Source: Paraburkholderia phenazinium | Lineage (GTDB): Bacteria > Pseudomonadota > Gammaproteobacteria > Burkholderiales > Burkholderiaceae | DNA: 64,000 nucleotides | Reading direction: 5' to 3' | NCBI RefSeq assembly: GCF_900141745.1 | Contig: NZ_FSRM01000001.1 | Location: 1,674,001-1,738,000, forward strand | Part shown: positions 32,895 through 43,007 of the stretch, piece by piece | Position numbering within the stretch: the first letter of the stretch is position 1 | How the letters are laid out: the number at the start of each line of letters is the position of its first letter | The notes under the pieces: generated by a model | What the model saw: the letters and a program-made list of their open reading frames with translations, nothing else | Told to the model about the DNA's origin: nothing | The model's database searches: none | Position numbers and translations under genes: made by a program

Positions 32895-33338
32895 CTACAT
32901 CGACGATTCGAAATAGGTATCGAATGCAACGGCAAGGCTCGCCATCATCAGCATGGCGCCGATGAACAGCGAGAAAATCACGACGAAGATCACCGGCCAG
33001 CCGGAACGGCTGCTTTGCGCGCTCTGCGGGTTGAATTGCGCATCCCACTTTTCGTCGGGACGCAGTCCGTAGACAATCGCTGCAAGGAATGCGGAAAACA
33101 GTGAGATTGCGCCCGGGACCGCCAGCACCCAACCGAGCGCCGAGGTCCGCTGGGTGAGGATCAGCAGCAGAACACCCGGAATGCCGAACAGCGTACAGAT
33201 CAGGTGAATCCAGCCATACAGGTCGCGCTTTCCATATAAGTAGAAACGGTGCGCGCCGAGGCTGCCGAAGAAGAAGGCGAGTGCCGCGGTAATCGTCTTG
33301 GACCTGAAGCGCGGTGAATTCGAAACGCGTGTGGACAT
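32895..33338 (-). CDS. TM2-domain membrane protein
   Basis: This 147-residue inner-membrane protein starts with a basic segment and then the TM2 signature: ALAFFFGSLGAHRFYLYGKR followed by a hairpin of two helices (FGIPGVLLLI). A third hydrophobic segment (VPGAISLFSAFLAAIVY) and a C-terminal TM (IFVVIFSLFIGAMLM) follow. The domain is widespread and of unknown function. It is divergent from the rpsP operon. Confidence 0.82.
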   Translation of the reverse strand: MSTRVSNSPRFRSKTITAALAFFFGSLGAHRFYLYGKRDLYGWIHLICTLFGIPGVLLLILTQRTSALGWVLAVPGAISLFSAFLAAIVYGLRPDEKWDAQFNPQSAQSSRSGWPVIFVVIFSLFIGAMLMMASLAVAFDTYFESSM

Positions 33339-33663
33339 GGGGGCAAGAGTTCAGTGACGGGCGGTCGTGAGGACTGGTGCGCAACGGTGCGCGGACCGAG
33401 GCGCATTCTACGCCCCGCGGCGTGGCGCAGGCCACGTCGCAAGCTGATTGATGGAATTCGCTGACGCCCAGGTTGCCTCGTAGGTGACGCGGTAAGTCGG
33501 GCCCGTGCGACAGGCGGGAACCGGGCGGAAAGGGCGGCGGGCGGTACGGTAGCGAGGCGAGGTTTGCGGGCTTTCCGTCAGGTGATCGGGCGATTTGAAG
33601 AGGGCCGGCCGGACGGACGACAGCCCCAGCGCAACGATGAATGCTAGTTTTCCCCGTAAGTGT
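33339..33663. other. Intergenic region before the rpsP operon
   Basis: About 325 bases are GC-rich between the divergent TM2 gene and rpsP. No gene is supported. The promoter of the ribosomal operon follows at 33664. Confidence 0.5.
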
Positions 33664-33692
33664 TTGTTATGGCTTCAGTTTCCCGCTATAAT
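33664..33692 (+). promoter_or_regulatory. Sigma-70-type promoter of the rpsP operon
   Basis: TTGTTA (33664-33669), a 17-base spacer and a perfect TATAAT (33687-33692), 45 bases before the rpsP ATG. Confidence 0.75.
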
Positions 33693-33737
33693 CGCCTGTT
33701 TCAGTGGTTCCGAACCCCGGTTTTCAAGGATTCTAGT

Positions 33738-33992
33738 ATGGTCATCATCCGCTTGGCTCGTGGCGGCTCCAAGAAGCGCCCGTTCTACAACATCGTCGCA
33801 ACCGATTCGCGTAACCGTCGTGACGGCCGCTTCATCGAACGCGTTGGCTTCTACAACCCGATCGCTACGAAGGGTGAGTCGCTGCGTATCGCTCAAGACC
33901 GCCTGACGTACTGGCAAGGCGTTGGCGCGCAACTGTCGCCGACGGTCGAGCGTCTCGTGAAAGAAGCGCAAAAGGCGCAGCCGGCTGCTTAA
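33738..33992 (+). CDS. rpsP: 30S ribosomal protein S16
   Basis: This 84-residue protein opens [20 protein letters not shown], the standard S16 N-terminus, and reads [15 protein letters not shown] in the middle. It helps assemble the 5' domain of the 30S subunit. It is first in the conserved rpsP-rimM-trmD-rplS operon. The ATG at 33738 is set by family alignment; the frame stays open upstream over the promoter and should not be used. Confidence 0.97.
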   Translation: MVIIRLARGGSKKRPFYNIVATDSRNRRDGRFIERVGFYNPIATKGESLRIAQDRLTYWQGVGAQLSPTVERLVKEAQKAQPAA

Positions 33993-34133
33993 TGGTAGCT
34001 AGCATGTGCATCGCCGGCGGCTCGCGCAGCTTGCGCGAGGTGTCCGATGCGCGAGTTTTACTGCGCGTTTTGCTGAAGCAGACGTCGAAGGTGGTAACGA
34101 ACTTCGACTTGAGGTGTGGTCTGAGGTGGCGTC

Positions 34134-34856
34134 ATGTCTGAGCGTGATTCGGGAAGTTCAGGCCGCGCCAAGCCGGCCCAGCGCGCGCAGGCAGCAGGTG
34201 ACGCACCGTTCGGCGCGTTTGTCCGCAAGCCGGTGGAACGCGTCAAGGCCAAGGCCCCCGGTGCAGCCAATGTCGATTCCGGCGCCGCAGCAATGCGTGC
34301 CGAAACCGTCGAAAGCTGGCCGGACGACGCTGTTGAAGTGGGTGCAATCGTCGACGCTTACGGCCTCAAGGGCTGGGTCAAGGTAGCCGCGCATGCGGAT
34401 GCCGGACGGGGCGGCGATGCATTGCTGAGCGCGAAGCGCTGGTGGCTGATGAAAGGCCACGAGCGCAATTCGGCACCGGCGCTGCAGGCAAAGATACATA
34501 GCGACAGCGTCGTTGCCCACCTGGGCGGCGTGACTGACCGCGACGAGGCGCTCGCATTGCGTGGCGCTCGCGTGTATATCTGCCGCAGCGATTTCCCGGC
34601 GCTGGAAGCTGACGAATTCTACTGGGTCGATCTGCTCGGCCTGGATGTCGTGAACCTGACCGGGGTTGCTCTCGGCAAGGTGGCTGACATGATCGACAAC
34701 GGTGCGCATTCGGTGTTGCGCATCGAATATCCGGATACTGGTAAAGACGGTAAGCCGGTGACTGGCGAGCGGTTGATTCCGTTCGTCGGTGTTTTTGTCA
34801 AAACGGTGGACCAGGCGGCGAAGCAAATCGTTGTCGACTGGGAAGCTGATTATTAA
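34134..34856 (+). CDS. rimM: Ribosome maturation factor RimM
   Basis: This 240-residue protein has its RimM N-terminal beta-barrel starting at [18 protein letters not shown] (about residue 67) and the PRC-like C-terminal domain with [14 protein letters not shown] and [14 protein letters not shown]. It binds S19 and matures the 30S head. About 60 residues of low-complexity N-terminal extension precede the core, which is long for the family but common in Burkholderiaceae. It lies 141 bases after rpsP. Confidence 0.95.
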   Translation: MSERDSGSSGRAKPAQRAQAAGDAPFGAFVRKPVERVKAKAPGAANVDSGAAAMRAETVESWPDDAVEVGAIVDAYGLKGWVKVAAHADAGRGGDALLSAKRWWLMKGHERNSAPALQAKIHSDSVVAHLGGVTDRDEALALRGARVYICRSDFPALEADEFYWVDLLGLDVVNLTGVALGKVADMIDNGAHSVLRIEYPDTGKDGKPVTGERLIPFVGVFVKTVDQAAKQIVVDWEADY

Positions 34857-34881
34857 ATTAGCTCGTTGACCGGAGAGAGCG

Positions 34882-35649
34882 ATGCAGTTCGATGTCGTCA
34901 CGCTCTTTCCCGAGATGTTTCGTGCGCTGACCGATTGGGGCATTACCAGTCGCGCGGCGAAGCAGGAGCGCTACGGTTTGCGCACGTGGAATCCCCGCGA
35001 TTTCACCACCGACAACTACCGTACGGTCGACGATCGCCCGTATGGTGGCGGCCCGGGCATGGTAATGCTGGGCAGGCCGCTGGAAGACGCGATCGGCGTG
35101 GCGAAAGCCGCGCAGGCGGAGCAAGGCATTACCGGTTCGCGCGTCGTGATGATGTCCCCGCAAGGTGCGACGCTCAATCACGAAGGGGTGATGCGGTTTG
35201 CCGCGGAACCTGGTCTGATCGTGCTGTGCGGCCGCTATGAAGCGATCGACCAGCGTCTGATCGATCGTTGCGTCGACGAAGAAGTGAGCCTCGGCGACTT
35301 CGTGCTGTCGGGCGGCGAGTTGCCGGCAATGGCGTTGATGGATGCGGTGGTGCGTCAGCTACCCGGTGTGCTGAACGACTCGCAATCGGCAGTGCAGGAC
35401 AGTTTCGTCGACGTGCTGCTGGATTGCCCGCACTACACGCGTCCCGAGGAATACGAAGGCGTGCGTGTACCCGATGTGCTGCTCGGCGGCCATCATGCGG
35501 AAATCGAGTTGTGGCGTCGCCGTGAAGCGCTGCGCAACACGTTGGACAAACGGCCCGATCTGATCGAAAAGGCCAGAAAGAACAAGATGTTGAGCCGTGC
35601 CGATGAGGCATGGCTTGCAAGTCTCGCGAAGGAAGCATCGAAGGCGTAG
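34882..35649 (+). CDS. trmD: tRNA (guanine-37-N1)-methyltransferase
   Basis: This 255-residue SPOUT methyltransferase begins [20 protein letters not shown] and contains [11 protein letters not shown] and [11 protein letters not shown], parts of the trefoil-knot SAM site. The C-terminal TrmD helix ([13 protein letters not shown]) completes it. It methylates G37 of tRNAs to prevent frameshifting. It starts 25 bases after rimM. Confidence 0.97.
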   Translation: MQFDVVTLFPEMFRALTDWGITSRAAKQERYGLRTWNPRDFTTDNYRTVDDRPYGGGPGMVMLGRPLEDAIGVAKAAQAEQGITGSRVVMMSPQGATLNHEGVMRFAAEPGLIVLCGRYEAIDQRLIDRCVDEEVSLGDFVLSGGELPAMALMDAVVRQLPGVLNDSQSAVQDSFVDVLLDCPHYTRPEEYEGVRVPDVLLGGHHAEIELWRRREALRNTLDKRPDLIEKARKNKMLSRADEAWLASLAKEASKA

Positions 35650-35792
35650 AGCCCCGGTGTCACTCGCGAATAGGCGGCGCCGCACATGCGTGTACGGTGC
35701 CTGATGTGAACCCATCCTCTATCGGGGCCGTAGCCGAGCAGTGTTCTGTGAGGCAGGTACGAACGTCGACAAGATGGACTTAGGAGTCAGTG

Positions 35793-36173
35793 ATGAATCT
35801 GATTGCAAAACTCGAGCAGGAAGAAATCGCGCGCGCCCTCGGCGAGAAGACCATCCCGGAATTCGCCCCTGGCGATACGGTGATTGTCAGCGTGAACGTG
35901 GTTGAAGGTACGCGTAAGCGTGTTCAGGCTTACGAAGGCGTCGTTATCGCCAAGCGTAACCGTGGTTTGAATTCGTCGTTCATCGTCCGCAAGATTTCGT
36001 CGGGCGAAGGCGTCGAGCGTACGTTCCAGACGTACTCGCCGCTGCTGGCAAGCATCGTCGTGAAGCGTCGTGGCGATGTGCGCCGTGCGAAGCTGTACTA
36101 CCTGCGCGACCGTTCGGGCAAGTCGGCCCGGATCAAGGAAAAGCTGGTCTCGAAAGACCGCGCCGCTTCTTAA
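35793..36173 (+). CDS. rplS: 50S ribosomal protein L19
   Basis: This 126-residue protein starts [19 protein letters not shown] and carries [16 protein letters not shown] and [19 protein letters not shown], all typical of L19 at the subunit interface. The ATG at 35793 is preferred to the GTG one codon earlier because TAGGAG lies 7-12 bases ahead. It is last gene of the operon; a terminator follows after 17 bases. Confidence 0.97.
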   Translation: MNLIAKLEQEEIARALGEKTIPEFAPGDTVIVSVNVVEGTRKRVQAYEGVVIAKRNRGLNSSFIVRKISSGEGVERTFQTYSPLLASIVVKRRGDVRRAKLYYLRDRSGKSARIKEKLVSKDRAAS

Positions 36174-36190
36174 GCGTAAAAGCTGTAAGA

Positions 36191-36220
36191 AAAAGCACCC
36201 TTCCCGGGTGCTTTTTTCTT
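36191..36220 (+). terminator. Rho-independent terminator of the rpsP operon
   Basis: AAAAGCACCC (36191-36200) pairs with GGGTGCTTTT (36206-36215) over a five-base loop, with a T-rich tail to 36220. Confidence 0.9.
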
Positions 36221-36272
36221 TGTTGGGTCAAAATAGCGGCATGTCCTACAAAAGCTCGTTCCGAGAGTCCCG

Positions 36273-36953
36273 TTGACCCGACCCGTCTTCCAACCCGAAA
36301 CGCTGCCTGTCGAATCGACCGGCGACGATCTGCCACCGGTTGCCCCCACACGTCTGACGCCTGATGGATTACGCGCCCGCTTCGAGCAGCGCCTTTCCTG
36401 GACGCCGGAGCCGGGTGACGCCCGCTGGAAGGAGTTCGGCGATCCGCGCGTCGCAGCGGTACTCGTACCGCTAGTGGTGCGCGACGACGGGATCACGGTG
36501 TTGTTGACGCAGCGAGCCGATCACCTCAACGATCACGCCGGCCAGGTCAGTTTTCCGGGCGGTCGTCACGAACCGTTCGATGCGAACGCAACGGCCACGG
36601 CGTTGCGTGAAGCGCAGGAAGAGGTAGGTCTGGACCCCGCACGCGTCGAGGTGCTCGGCGCCATGCCCGACTATCTGACCGGCACAGGCTTTCGTGTCAC
36701 ACCGGTAGTGGCGCTAGTACATCCGCCGTTCACCGTGGAAGCCGACTCGCTCGAAGTCGCCGAAGTCTTCGAAGTGCCGCTGAATTTTCTGATGGACCCC
36801 GCTCACCATGAGGTGCGCGTGTTCCGCTGGGAGGGTGGCGAGCGGCGCTTTTTTGCCATGCCTTATCCTCGCGGCGACGCGGCCGGACACTACTTTATCT
36901 GGGGGGCGACGGCCGGTATGTTGCGCAATTTCTATCGCTTTCTTGCTGCATGA
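36273..36953 (+). CDS. CoA pyrophosphatase, NUDIX hydrolase
   Basis: This 226-residue protein carries the CoAse-type NUDIX region: LLTQRADHLNDHAGQVSFPG followed by GGRHEPFD and ALREAQEEVGLD (REAxEEVGL). It matches the NudL/YeaB family that splits CoA and CoA esters. No ATG fits the frame before the domain; the only suitable upstream start is TTG at 36273, giving MTRPVFQ. It lies downstream of the L19 terminator with its own promoter. Confidence 0.88.
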   Translation: MTRPVFQPETLPVESTGDDLPPVAPTRLTPDGLRARFEQRLSWTPEPGDARWKEFGDPRVAAVLVPLVVRDDGITVLLTQRADHLNDHAGQVSFPGGRHEPFDANATATALREAQEEVGLDPARVEVLGAMPDYLTGTGFRVTPVVALVHPPFTVEADSLEVAEVFEVPLNFLMDPAHHEVRVFRWEGGERRFFAMPYPRGDAAGHYFIWGATAGMLRNFYRFLAA

Positions 36954-37080
36954 CGCACGCCAACCCGCTCGAAGCGGCTCAGGTGTCGCAGCTTTGCAAC
37001 CATCAGCGCGCCCGGTCGGATCCGACCCTGTGCTATCGTTATAAAACAATCGTAAAAACCCGAAAAGCACGGCGCATCGC

Positions 37081-38019
37081 ATGACTTTTTTCTCCGTATT
37101 GCTGGCTCTGATCATCGAACAGGTGCGCGCGTTATCGCCGAACAATCCGGTGTCGGCGCTGCTTCAATATCATGCGGAGTCGGCGGCGCACGGATTCGAC
37201 GCCGGCAAGCCCAAGCACGGCCTGCTTGCGTGGCTCGTGGTGGTGGTGCCGTGGACGCTGGCCGTCGCGCTCGTCTACTACGTGCTCTATCACATCAACT
37301 TCGTGCTCGCGTTCTTGTGGAACGTCGTGATCGTCTATTTCACGCTAGGATTCCGCCAGTTCAGCCACTACTTCACGGACATTCACCTCGCGCTCAACAA
37401 CGACGATGTGCCGCGCGCGCGTGAAATCCTCAATGAATGGACGGGCCTCGATACGGTCGACATGCCCGTCAGCGAGATCGTCCGTCATACGCTGATCCAC
37501 GCGGTGGTGGCTTCGCACCGTCATGTGTTTGGCGTGTTCTTCTGGTTCCTCGTGCCGGTGGGACCAGCGGGTGCGGTGCTGTACCGGATCGCCGAGTACC
37601 TGGCGCGGACGTGGTCGCGCCCGACGGACGACCGCACCGTGGCGTTCTCCAGTTTTGCGCAGCAGGCGTTTTTTGTAATCGACTGGGTGCCGGCGCGGCT
37701 GACGTCGCTGGGCTTTGCGATTGTCGGCAATTTCGAAGACGCGATTTATTCATGGCGCAACCATGCGCGGCAATGGCCCGACACCAATGACGGGGTGTTG
37801 CTCGCGGCCGGCAGCGGTGCGCTCGGCGCACGTCTGAGCGGCCCGCTGGCGGAGCCGTCGAGTCTCGATGCACTGGCAACCGGCGACGGCGATCCCCTGC
37901 AGGTGGGCGACGACTGTACGCCGCGTACGCTGCAATCGGCGGTGGGACTGGTGTGGCGTGCTGTCATCCTGTGGATGATCCTGCTGCTGATGCTGACGAT
38001 AGCGGTCTGGCTCGCCTGA
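37081..38019 (+). CDS. CobD/CbiB-family inner-membrane protein
   Basis: This 312-residue integral membrane protein starts MTFFSVLLALIIEQVRALSP, with helices at VVVVPWTLAVALVYYVLYH and NFVLAFLWNVVIVYFTLGF, a cytosolic loop with HALNNDD-like and DMPVSEIVRHTL segments, and a C-terminal helix (VILWMILLLMLTIAVWLA). It belongs to the CobD/CbiB-AmpE-like group, but no other cobalamin genes are nearby. An adenosylcobinamide-phosphate synthase role is not assured. Confidence 0.82.
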   Translation: MTFFSVLLALIIEQVRALSPNNPVSALLQYHAESAAHGFDAGKPKHGLLAWLVVVVPWTLAVALVYYVLYHINFVLAFLWNVVIVYFTLGFRQFSHYFTDIHLALNNDDVPRAREILNEWTGLDTVDMPVSEIVRHTLIHAVVASHRHVFGVFFWFLVPVGPAGAVLYRIAEYLARTWSRPTDDRTVAFSSFAQQAFFVIDWVPARLTSLGFAIVGNFEDAIYSWRNHARQWPDTNDGVLLAAGSGALGARLSGPLAEPSSLDALATGDGDPLQVGDDCTPRTLQSAVGLVWRAVILWMILLLMLTIAVWLA

Positions 38020-38077
38020 CGCGAGTGTCAGTCATATGACTACGTGACAATGCCACATGCGTGAGCAGTATCTCGAT

Positions 38078-38109
38078 TGAGGCCGGTGACCCCGGCCTCA
38101 AATTGTTTT
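38078..38109 (+). terminator. Intrinsic terminator after the CobD-family gene
   Basis: A perfect 9-bp stem TGAGGCCGG (38078-38086) / CCGGCCTCA (38092-38100) with a five-base loop, then AATTGTTTT. It lies between convergent genes. Confidence 0.65.
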
Positions 38110-38145
38110 GGCCAACTGAGCTACCCACGCCATCGCTTCGCGCCG

Positions 38146-38469
38146 TCACCCGTCCAGCGGATTGCGCGCGGTCCCGCATTGCCAGCAAACCGTGAACTGC
38201 GCCTCGAGCGTCTCGCCGCATTGAGCGCAACGCCATGACGGCGAACCCGCGCTGGGTCCATGCGCGGCCACCTCGATAAGCTTGCGGGCCATCATCTCGT
38301 CGCGTTCGTCGACGAGCCACAACTCCGGCGCGCACTGATCCGCTGGAATTTCCCCAAGCGCGCCGTTCAGGTAGCGGTTGTGCAGTTCACAGGCAATGCC
38401 CGCGGTCGCCAGCACATTGATCCAATGCTGTCCGATCAGCAGATTCGGCGCGCGCATCAGTTTCATCAT
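38146..38469 (-). CDS. DUF2007 (putative signal transducing) protein with zinc ribbon
   Basis: This 107-residue protein has an N-terminal DUF2007 ferredoxin-like part (MKLMRAPNLLIGQHWINVL, ELHNRYLNGALGEIP) and a C-terminal ribbon with CAQCG and CWQCG. The function is unknown; the family resembles PII-like folds. The start is one of two adjacent Met. It lies upstream of rsgA on the same strand only in map order: rsgA is transcribed from further right, towards this gene. Confidence 0.8.
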   Translation of the reverse strand: MMKLMRAPNLLIGQHWINVLATAGIACELHNRYLNGALGEIPADQCAPELWLVDERDEMMARKLIEVAAHGPSAGSPSWRCAQCGETLEAQFTVCWQCGTARNPLDG

Positions 38470-38599
38470 GAGTGTCGACCGGTGGAGTCTAAATAAGACG
38501 GGTTGATGGAGATCGGGAGATCAGGAAGGGCAGCGCGCCAGTTGCGCCAGGCAACCGACCGCCCACGCACAAAAGCATCACAAAAGCATTGCAAAAGGC

Positions 38600-39535
38600 T
38601 CAGCGAACGATCTGGCTCGCCTCGTGGACCAGCTGCGCATACAACGCATGCCGTGCCGGCGCAATCCGTCCATCGGCGACCGCTTCGAGAATCGCACAGC
38701 CCGGCTCCTGCAGATGATGGCAGTTGTAGAAGCGGCAGTTGGGCAGCAGCGGCCTGAACTCAGGGAACGCCCTCTCAAGCTTGCCCTCGGTCAGGTGGTG
38801 CAGACCGAATTCCTGAAACCCTGGCGAATCGATTAGCGCGCCGCCGTCCGGCAGCGGGTAAAGCCGTGTGAAAGTGGTCGTATGGCGGCCGCTGTTCAAA
38901 GCGGTGGAGATCTCGCGAGTCGCTACTTCCGCATTAGGCACCACGAGGTTGACCAGCGTGGACTTGCCCATTCCCGACTGGCCGAGCAGCAGCGTGGCGT
39001 GGCCGTGCAGATGTTCCTCGAGCGTGGCGTGTGCGGCCTCCGGCTGGGTCTTGATCGACAGTTCCACGACGGTATAGCCAAGCGCCTGGTAGCGCGCGAG
39101 CCGCTTTCGCGCGCCCGGCAACTCGGCCTCGACGTCGGTCTTGTTCAACACGATCAGCGGCTTCAGTTCGTTCGCCTCTGCCGCCACCAGGGCGCGGCCG
39201 AGCAGGTCTTCGCTGAAGTGCGGCTCGGTGGCGAGCACGATCAGCAACTGATCGAGGTTCGCCGCGAACAGTTTCGATTTGTACTGGTCCGAGCGATACA
39301 GCAGATTGCGCCGCTCGGCTATCTCGACGATCACGCCCTGATCCGCCGAAGTCGGCTCATAGATGACTCGATCGCCGACCGCTACCTCGCTGCGCTTGCC
39401 GCGTGGAAAACACTGCAGCATCGCGCCGCCGTCTTCCGGCGCCACCAGGTAGTGCCTGCCATGGGCCGCAATGACGAGGCCGCCCACCCGCGTCGTGGAC
39501 GGCAGGCGCGCCGCTTTCTGGGGACGGGCGGTCAT
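38600..39535 (-). CDS. rsgA: Ribosome small-subunit-dependent GTPase A
   Basis: This 311-residue circularly permuted GTPase has an N-terminal OB fold, then VLNKTD (G4) before the P-loop [12 protein letters not shown] (G1) and DSPGF (G3). The C-terminal zinc finger is [17 protein letters not shown]. It assists late 30S maturation. Its start overlaps the stop of the M48 peptidase (ATGA at 39535-39532), so the two are co-translated. Confidence 0.96.
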   Translation of the reverse strand: MTARPQKAARLPSTTRVGGLVIAAHGRHYLVAPEDGGAMLQCFPRGKRSEVAVGDRVIYEPTSADQGVIVEIAERRNLLYRSDQYKSKLFAANLDQLLIVLATEPHFSEDLLGRALVAAEANELKPLIVLNKTDVEAELPGARKRLARYQALGYTVVELSIKTQPEAAHATLEEHLHGHATLLLGQSGMGKSTLVNLVVPNAEVATREISTALNSGRHTTTFTRLYPLPDGGALIDSPGFQEFGLHHLTEGKLERAFPEFRPLLPNCRFYNCHHLQEPGCAILEAVADGRIAPARHALYAQLVHEASQIVR

Positions 39536-40791
39536 GCGTGCCGCAGCAGGCGGTCGATCCGCTGCGATGCTGGCGGATGCGAATAATAGAACGCGGTGTA
39601 GAGCGGGTCGGGGGTGAGGGTCGACGCGTTGTCCTCGTAGAGCTTGACGAGCGCGTTGACGAGATCCTGTGCGTCAGTCTGGGTGGCGGCGAACGCATCG
39701 GCTTCGAATTCGTGCTTGCGCGAACTGAGACTGCCGAGCGGCGTCACGAAGAACAGGAACACCGGCAGCGCAAGGAAGAACAGCACCAGCGCGAGCCCGC
39801 TGTTCCCACCCAGCAGCGATGGCCGCACGCCGAGCCCCTCATAGAACCAGACGCACTGCATCAGCCAGCCCAGCAGCGCGAGCATCACGAGGCTGAGCGC
39901 GAATATCACCACCATCCGCTTGATGACATGGCGGCGCTTGAAGTGACCGAGCTCATGCGCGAGCACGGCTTCGATCTCGCTGCCCGACAGGCGTGCGAGC
40001 AGCGTGTCGAAGAACACGATGCGCTTGGCCGCGCCGAAGCCCGTGAAATACGCATTGCCGTGCGCGGAACGGCGGCTGCCGTCCATCACGAACAGTCCCT
40101 TGGCGGCGAACCCGCAACGCTTCATCAGCGATTCGATCCGGCTCACCAGGGCTTCGTCCTTGAGCGGCTCGAACTTGTTGAAGAGCGGCGCGATGAACGA
40201 CGGATACAGCACCAGCACGAGCAGCTGGAACACCACCCAAACGACCCAGGTCCATAGCCACCACAGGCTGCCGGCCTGGTTCATCAGCCACAACACGACA
40301 AACAGCAGCGGCAGGCCGAAGGCCGCGCCGAGCAGCAGGCCCTTGATGCGGTCGGCGAAGAAAATGCCCTTGCCCATGCGGTTAAAACCGAAGCGCTCTT
40401 CGATGACGAACTGCCGGTAGTAGTCGAACGGCAGGTCGATCACGCCGGTAATCGCAATGACCGCCGCGATCAGCGCGATCTGCCCGACGTAGCCGCGGCC
40501 AAGCCAGTCCGAAATCGCCAGATCGAGCGCCTGCACGCCGCCCAGCAGCGTGAGTCCGATCAGCACGGCCGCGCCGACGACAATCTCGATCATCGTCAGC
40601 CGCGTGCGCTCGACGGTGTAATCGGCCGCACGTTGATGCGCGGTCAGGGCGATGGTGCCCGCAAACTGGCCGGGCACCTGCCCGCGATGCGCTGCGACGA
40701 AGCGGATTTGCCGCGACGCGAGCCAGAGCTTGGTGCCGACCATCGCCACTACGGCGACGGCGAACAGAACGGTGAAGTACAGAGTAGGCAT
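39532..40791 (-). CDS. M48 (Ste24-type) membrane metallopeptidase
   Basis: This 419-residue protein has several TM helices ([20 protein letters not shown] at the N-terminus). The zinc motif HELGH is near residue 278 ([14 protein letters not shown]), with the third ligand Glu in [10 protein letters not shown]. It resembles CAAX prenyl protease 1/Ste24 rather than HtpX in length. It probably degrades or trims membrane proteins. It is coupled to rsgA and diverges from orn. Confidence 0.93.
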   Translation of the reverse strand: MPTLYFTVLFAVAVVAMVGTKLWLASRQIRFVAAHRGQVPGQFAGTIALTAHQRAADYTVERTRLTMIEIVVGAAVLIGLTLLGGVQALDLAISDWLGRGYVGQIALIAAVIAITGVIDLPFDYYRQFVIEERFGFNRMGKGIFFADRIKGLLLGAAFGLPLLFVVLWLMNQAGSLWWLWTWVVWVVFQLLVLVLYPSFIAPLFNKFEPLKDEALVSRIESLMKRCGFAAKGLFVMDGSRRSAHGNAYFTGFGAAKRIVFFDTLLARLSGSEIEAVLAHELGHFKRRHVIKRMVVIFALSLVMLALLGWLMQCVWFYEGLGVRPSLLGGNSGLALVLFFLALPVFLFFVTPLGSLSSRKHEFEADAFAATQTDAQDLVNALVKLYEDNASTLTPDPLYTAFYYSHPPASQRIDRLLRHA

Positions 40792-40930
40792 CCGGGGAAT
40801 CCGTGGTATCTATGCGAGAATTATATGTTTCTTCCCGCCGGCTGGCGGGGTCACGCTAAATCGAACTGTTTCAACGGCGCACAGGGCCGTCCCAAGGGGG
40901 CGCGCGGCGCTATTCACCAGGGTTGCCTCC

Positions 40931-41539
40931 ATGACTGACATCCTCGAATCCGCTGACGGGCCGTCGCTCGTGCGCAGCGACATGAACCTGATCTGGCTGG
41001 ACATGGAAATGACCGGGCTCGAGCCCGACACCGACCGCATCATCGAGATCGCCGTCGTGGTGACCAACTCGACGCTCGACAGAGTGGTGGAAGGGCCTGT
41101 CCTCGCCATCCACCAAAGCGACGAAACGCTCGCCAGGATGGATCAGTGGAACCAGAACACACACGGCCGTTCGGGGCTGATCGACCGGGTGCGCGCTTCG
41201 AGCGTCGGCGAAGCGGAAGCCACCGAGCAGATCCGCGAATTTCTCGGCCAGTACGTCCCACCGGGCAAGTCGCCGATGTGTGGCAATTCCATCTGCCAGG
41301 ACCGCCGCTTCATGGCGCGCTGGATGCCGGATCTGGAGCGCTTCTTCCATTACCGCAATCTCGACGTGAGTACGCTCAAGGAACTGTGCCGCCGCTGGCA
41401 ACCGGCCATCTACAAGGGCTTCCAGAAGCGTGCAATGCATACGGCGCTGGCCGATATCCACGAATCGATCGACGAGCTCAAGTACTACCGCGAGCACTTT
41501 CTGATCCCGGCGGCGAGCGCGCCGGTGGCGGAACAGTAA
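40931..41539 (+). CDS. orn: Oligoribonuclease
   Basis: This 202-residue DEDDh exonuclease has [20 protein letters not shown] with catalytic D and [11 protein letters not shown], and the late [14 protein letters not shown] with catalytic His and Asp. It degrades 2-5-mer RNA and pGpG from c-di-GMP turnover. The ATG at 40931 gives the family-typical start; the frame remains open upstream without reason to use it. It is convergent with the molybdenum cofactor gene. Confidence 0.96.
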   Translation: MTDILESADGPSLVRSDMNLIWLDMEMTGLEPDTDRIIEIAVVVTNSTLDRVVEGPVLAIHQSDETLARMDQWNQNTHGRSGLIDRVRASSVGEAEATEQIREFLGQYVPPGKSPMCGNSICQDRRFMARWMPDLERFFHYRNLDVSTLKELCRRWQPAIYKGFQKRAMHTALADIHESIDELKYYREHFLIPAASAPVAEQ

Positions 41540-41564
41540 TCGAAGCGACAATCCGGCGCGTCGC

Positions 41565-42191
41565 TCACGCCTGACGCGGCGCCCGGATCGCGTTTTTCGG
41601 CCGGAAGGCTTTCACAATGGCCGCGTTGGTTTCCACGTACGGGCCGCCGATCAGGTCGATACAGTACGGCACGGCCGCAAAAATCCCCGGCACCTTCACC
41701 GCTCCTGCCTCGTCGCGCAACCCTTCCAGCGTTTCCCGGATCGATTTCGGTTGACCCGGCAGATTGACGATCAGTGCCGCGTGCGTCGGCGTTTCGCGGA
41801 TCACCGCCACCTGGCGCGACAAAATGGCCGTCGGCACGAAATTCAGGCTGATCTGTCGCATCTGCTCGCCGAATCCCGGCATTTCTTTTGTGCCCACCGC
41901 CAGCGTTGCTTCCGGCGTCACATCGCGCCGCGACGGCCCGGTGCCGCCCGTGGTCAGCACCAGATCGCAACCGGCCTTGTCTACCAGCTCGATCAGCGTG
42001 GCGGAAATCGTCTGCGCATCGTCCTGGATCAGCCGGGTGACGGCCTGCCACGGCGAGCTCAGCGCCGCGCCGAGCCATTCCTGCAAGGACGGAATCCCTT
42101 TGTCTTCATAGACACCCGTGCTCGCCCGGTCGCTGATCGAAACCAGCCCGATCACGATCTCATCGGGATGATTACGCGCGATCTTCGTCAT
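41565..42191 (-). CDS. mog: Molybdopterin adenylyltransferase
   Basis: This is a 208-residue MoaB/Mog-fold protein: [18 protein letters not shown] at the start, [20 protein letters not shown] as the MPT-binding motif, and [17 protein letters not shown]. It activates molybdopterin by adenylation before molybdate insertion. The start MTKIARN at 42191 lies inside the 3' end of the upstream yjgA gene (20-base overlap). Confidence 0.92.
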   Translation of the reverse strand: MTKIARNHPDEIVIGLVSISDRASTGVYEDKGIPSLQEWLGAALSSPWQAVTRLIQDDAQTISATLIELVDKAGCDLVLTTGGTGPSRRDVTPEATLAVGTKEMPGFGEQMRQISLNFVPTAILSRQVAVIRETPTHAALIVNLPGQPKSIRETLEGLRDEAGAVKVPGIFAAVPYCIDLIGGPYVETNAAIVKAFRPKNAIRAPRQA

Positions 42192-42792
42192 CGTCGTCGT
42201 CCGGGGCGCCGTGCCCTTCGTGCTCATCGTCCTCGGCCGCTTCCGGGCCGTCCGCATTCTTGATCCACTGGAACAGCTCGCGGAAATAGCGCGGCGGCTT
42301 GCTCTGCTGCGCTTCCTTACGGGCGTTGCGGATCAGCGTGCGGCCTTCCTGCGGGTCGGCGGCGGGGTGCTGGCGGATGAAGTCGGTCAGCGCGGTGTCG
42401 TCGGCGAGCAGCTTTTCGCGGGTGCGCTCGATCCAGTGCAGACGCGCCGTCTCGGCCTTGTTGATGCCGTTGTACGAATCCAGCGCGGTGCGCAGCGCGG
42501 CCGTCTCGTCCTCGAGCAGCGAGCGCATCACCCGGCCGACGTACTGGACCTGGCGGCGTTTGCCTTCGTGATCGGTGATGCGGCGGGCTTCGCGCACGGC
42601 GTCGTCGAGCTTTTCGGGCATCGGCATGCGCTTCAACGCATCTTTCGGCAGCGCGATCAGCGCCTCGCCCAGCTCCTGCAGCGCGTGCATTTCGCGCTTG
42701 AGCTGGGATTTGCTGGGACGGTCATACCCGTTCTCGTCGATCTCTGGCTCGGCGGCGGGTTCCATCGGTTGAATGCGGGTTTTACGTGTCAT
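42172..42792 (-). CDS. yjgA: Ribosome-associated protein YjgA (DUF615)
   Basis: This 206-residue charged helical protein has [20 protein letters not shown] near residue 20 and the conserved [12 protein letters not shown] and [18 protein letters not shown]. It ends in an acidic tail. YjgA associates with late 50S precursors. The ATG at 42792 gives MTRKTRI. A divergent promoter region separates it from pmbA. Confidence 0.93.
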   Translation of the reverse strand: MTRKTRIQPMEPAAEPEIDENGYDRPSKSQLKREMHALQELGEALIALPKDALKRMPMPEKLDDAVREARRITDHEGKRRQVQYVGRVMRSLLEDETAALRTALDSYNGINKAETARLHWIERTREKLLADDTALTDFIRQHPAADPQEGRTLIRNARKEAQQSKPPRYFRELFQWIKNADGPEAAEDDEHEGHGAPDDDDDEDRA

Positions 42793-43007
42793 ACCGTTAT
42801 TGTAGCGTGCCGTGCCGTCGAATCCCGCGGTCACGCCAGTGGCGCCGCCGGTCCGCGCCTCTTGCCAGTGACGCAAGACGTCGGCGAATGCCAGGTACGC
42901 TCGCGCGGACCTTGCTATGATCGCGGGATACGTAGCGACGTACTTGAGAACACACCGGAGGGCCGCTCCCGGCCCCGACCAGGACGCAACGAAGGACGGC
43001 AACGAAT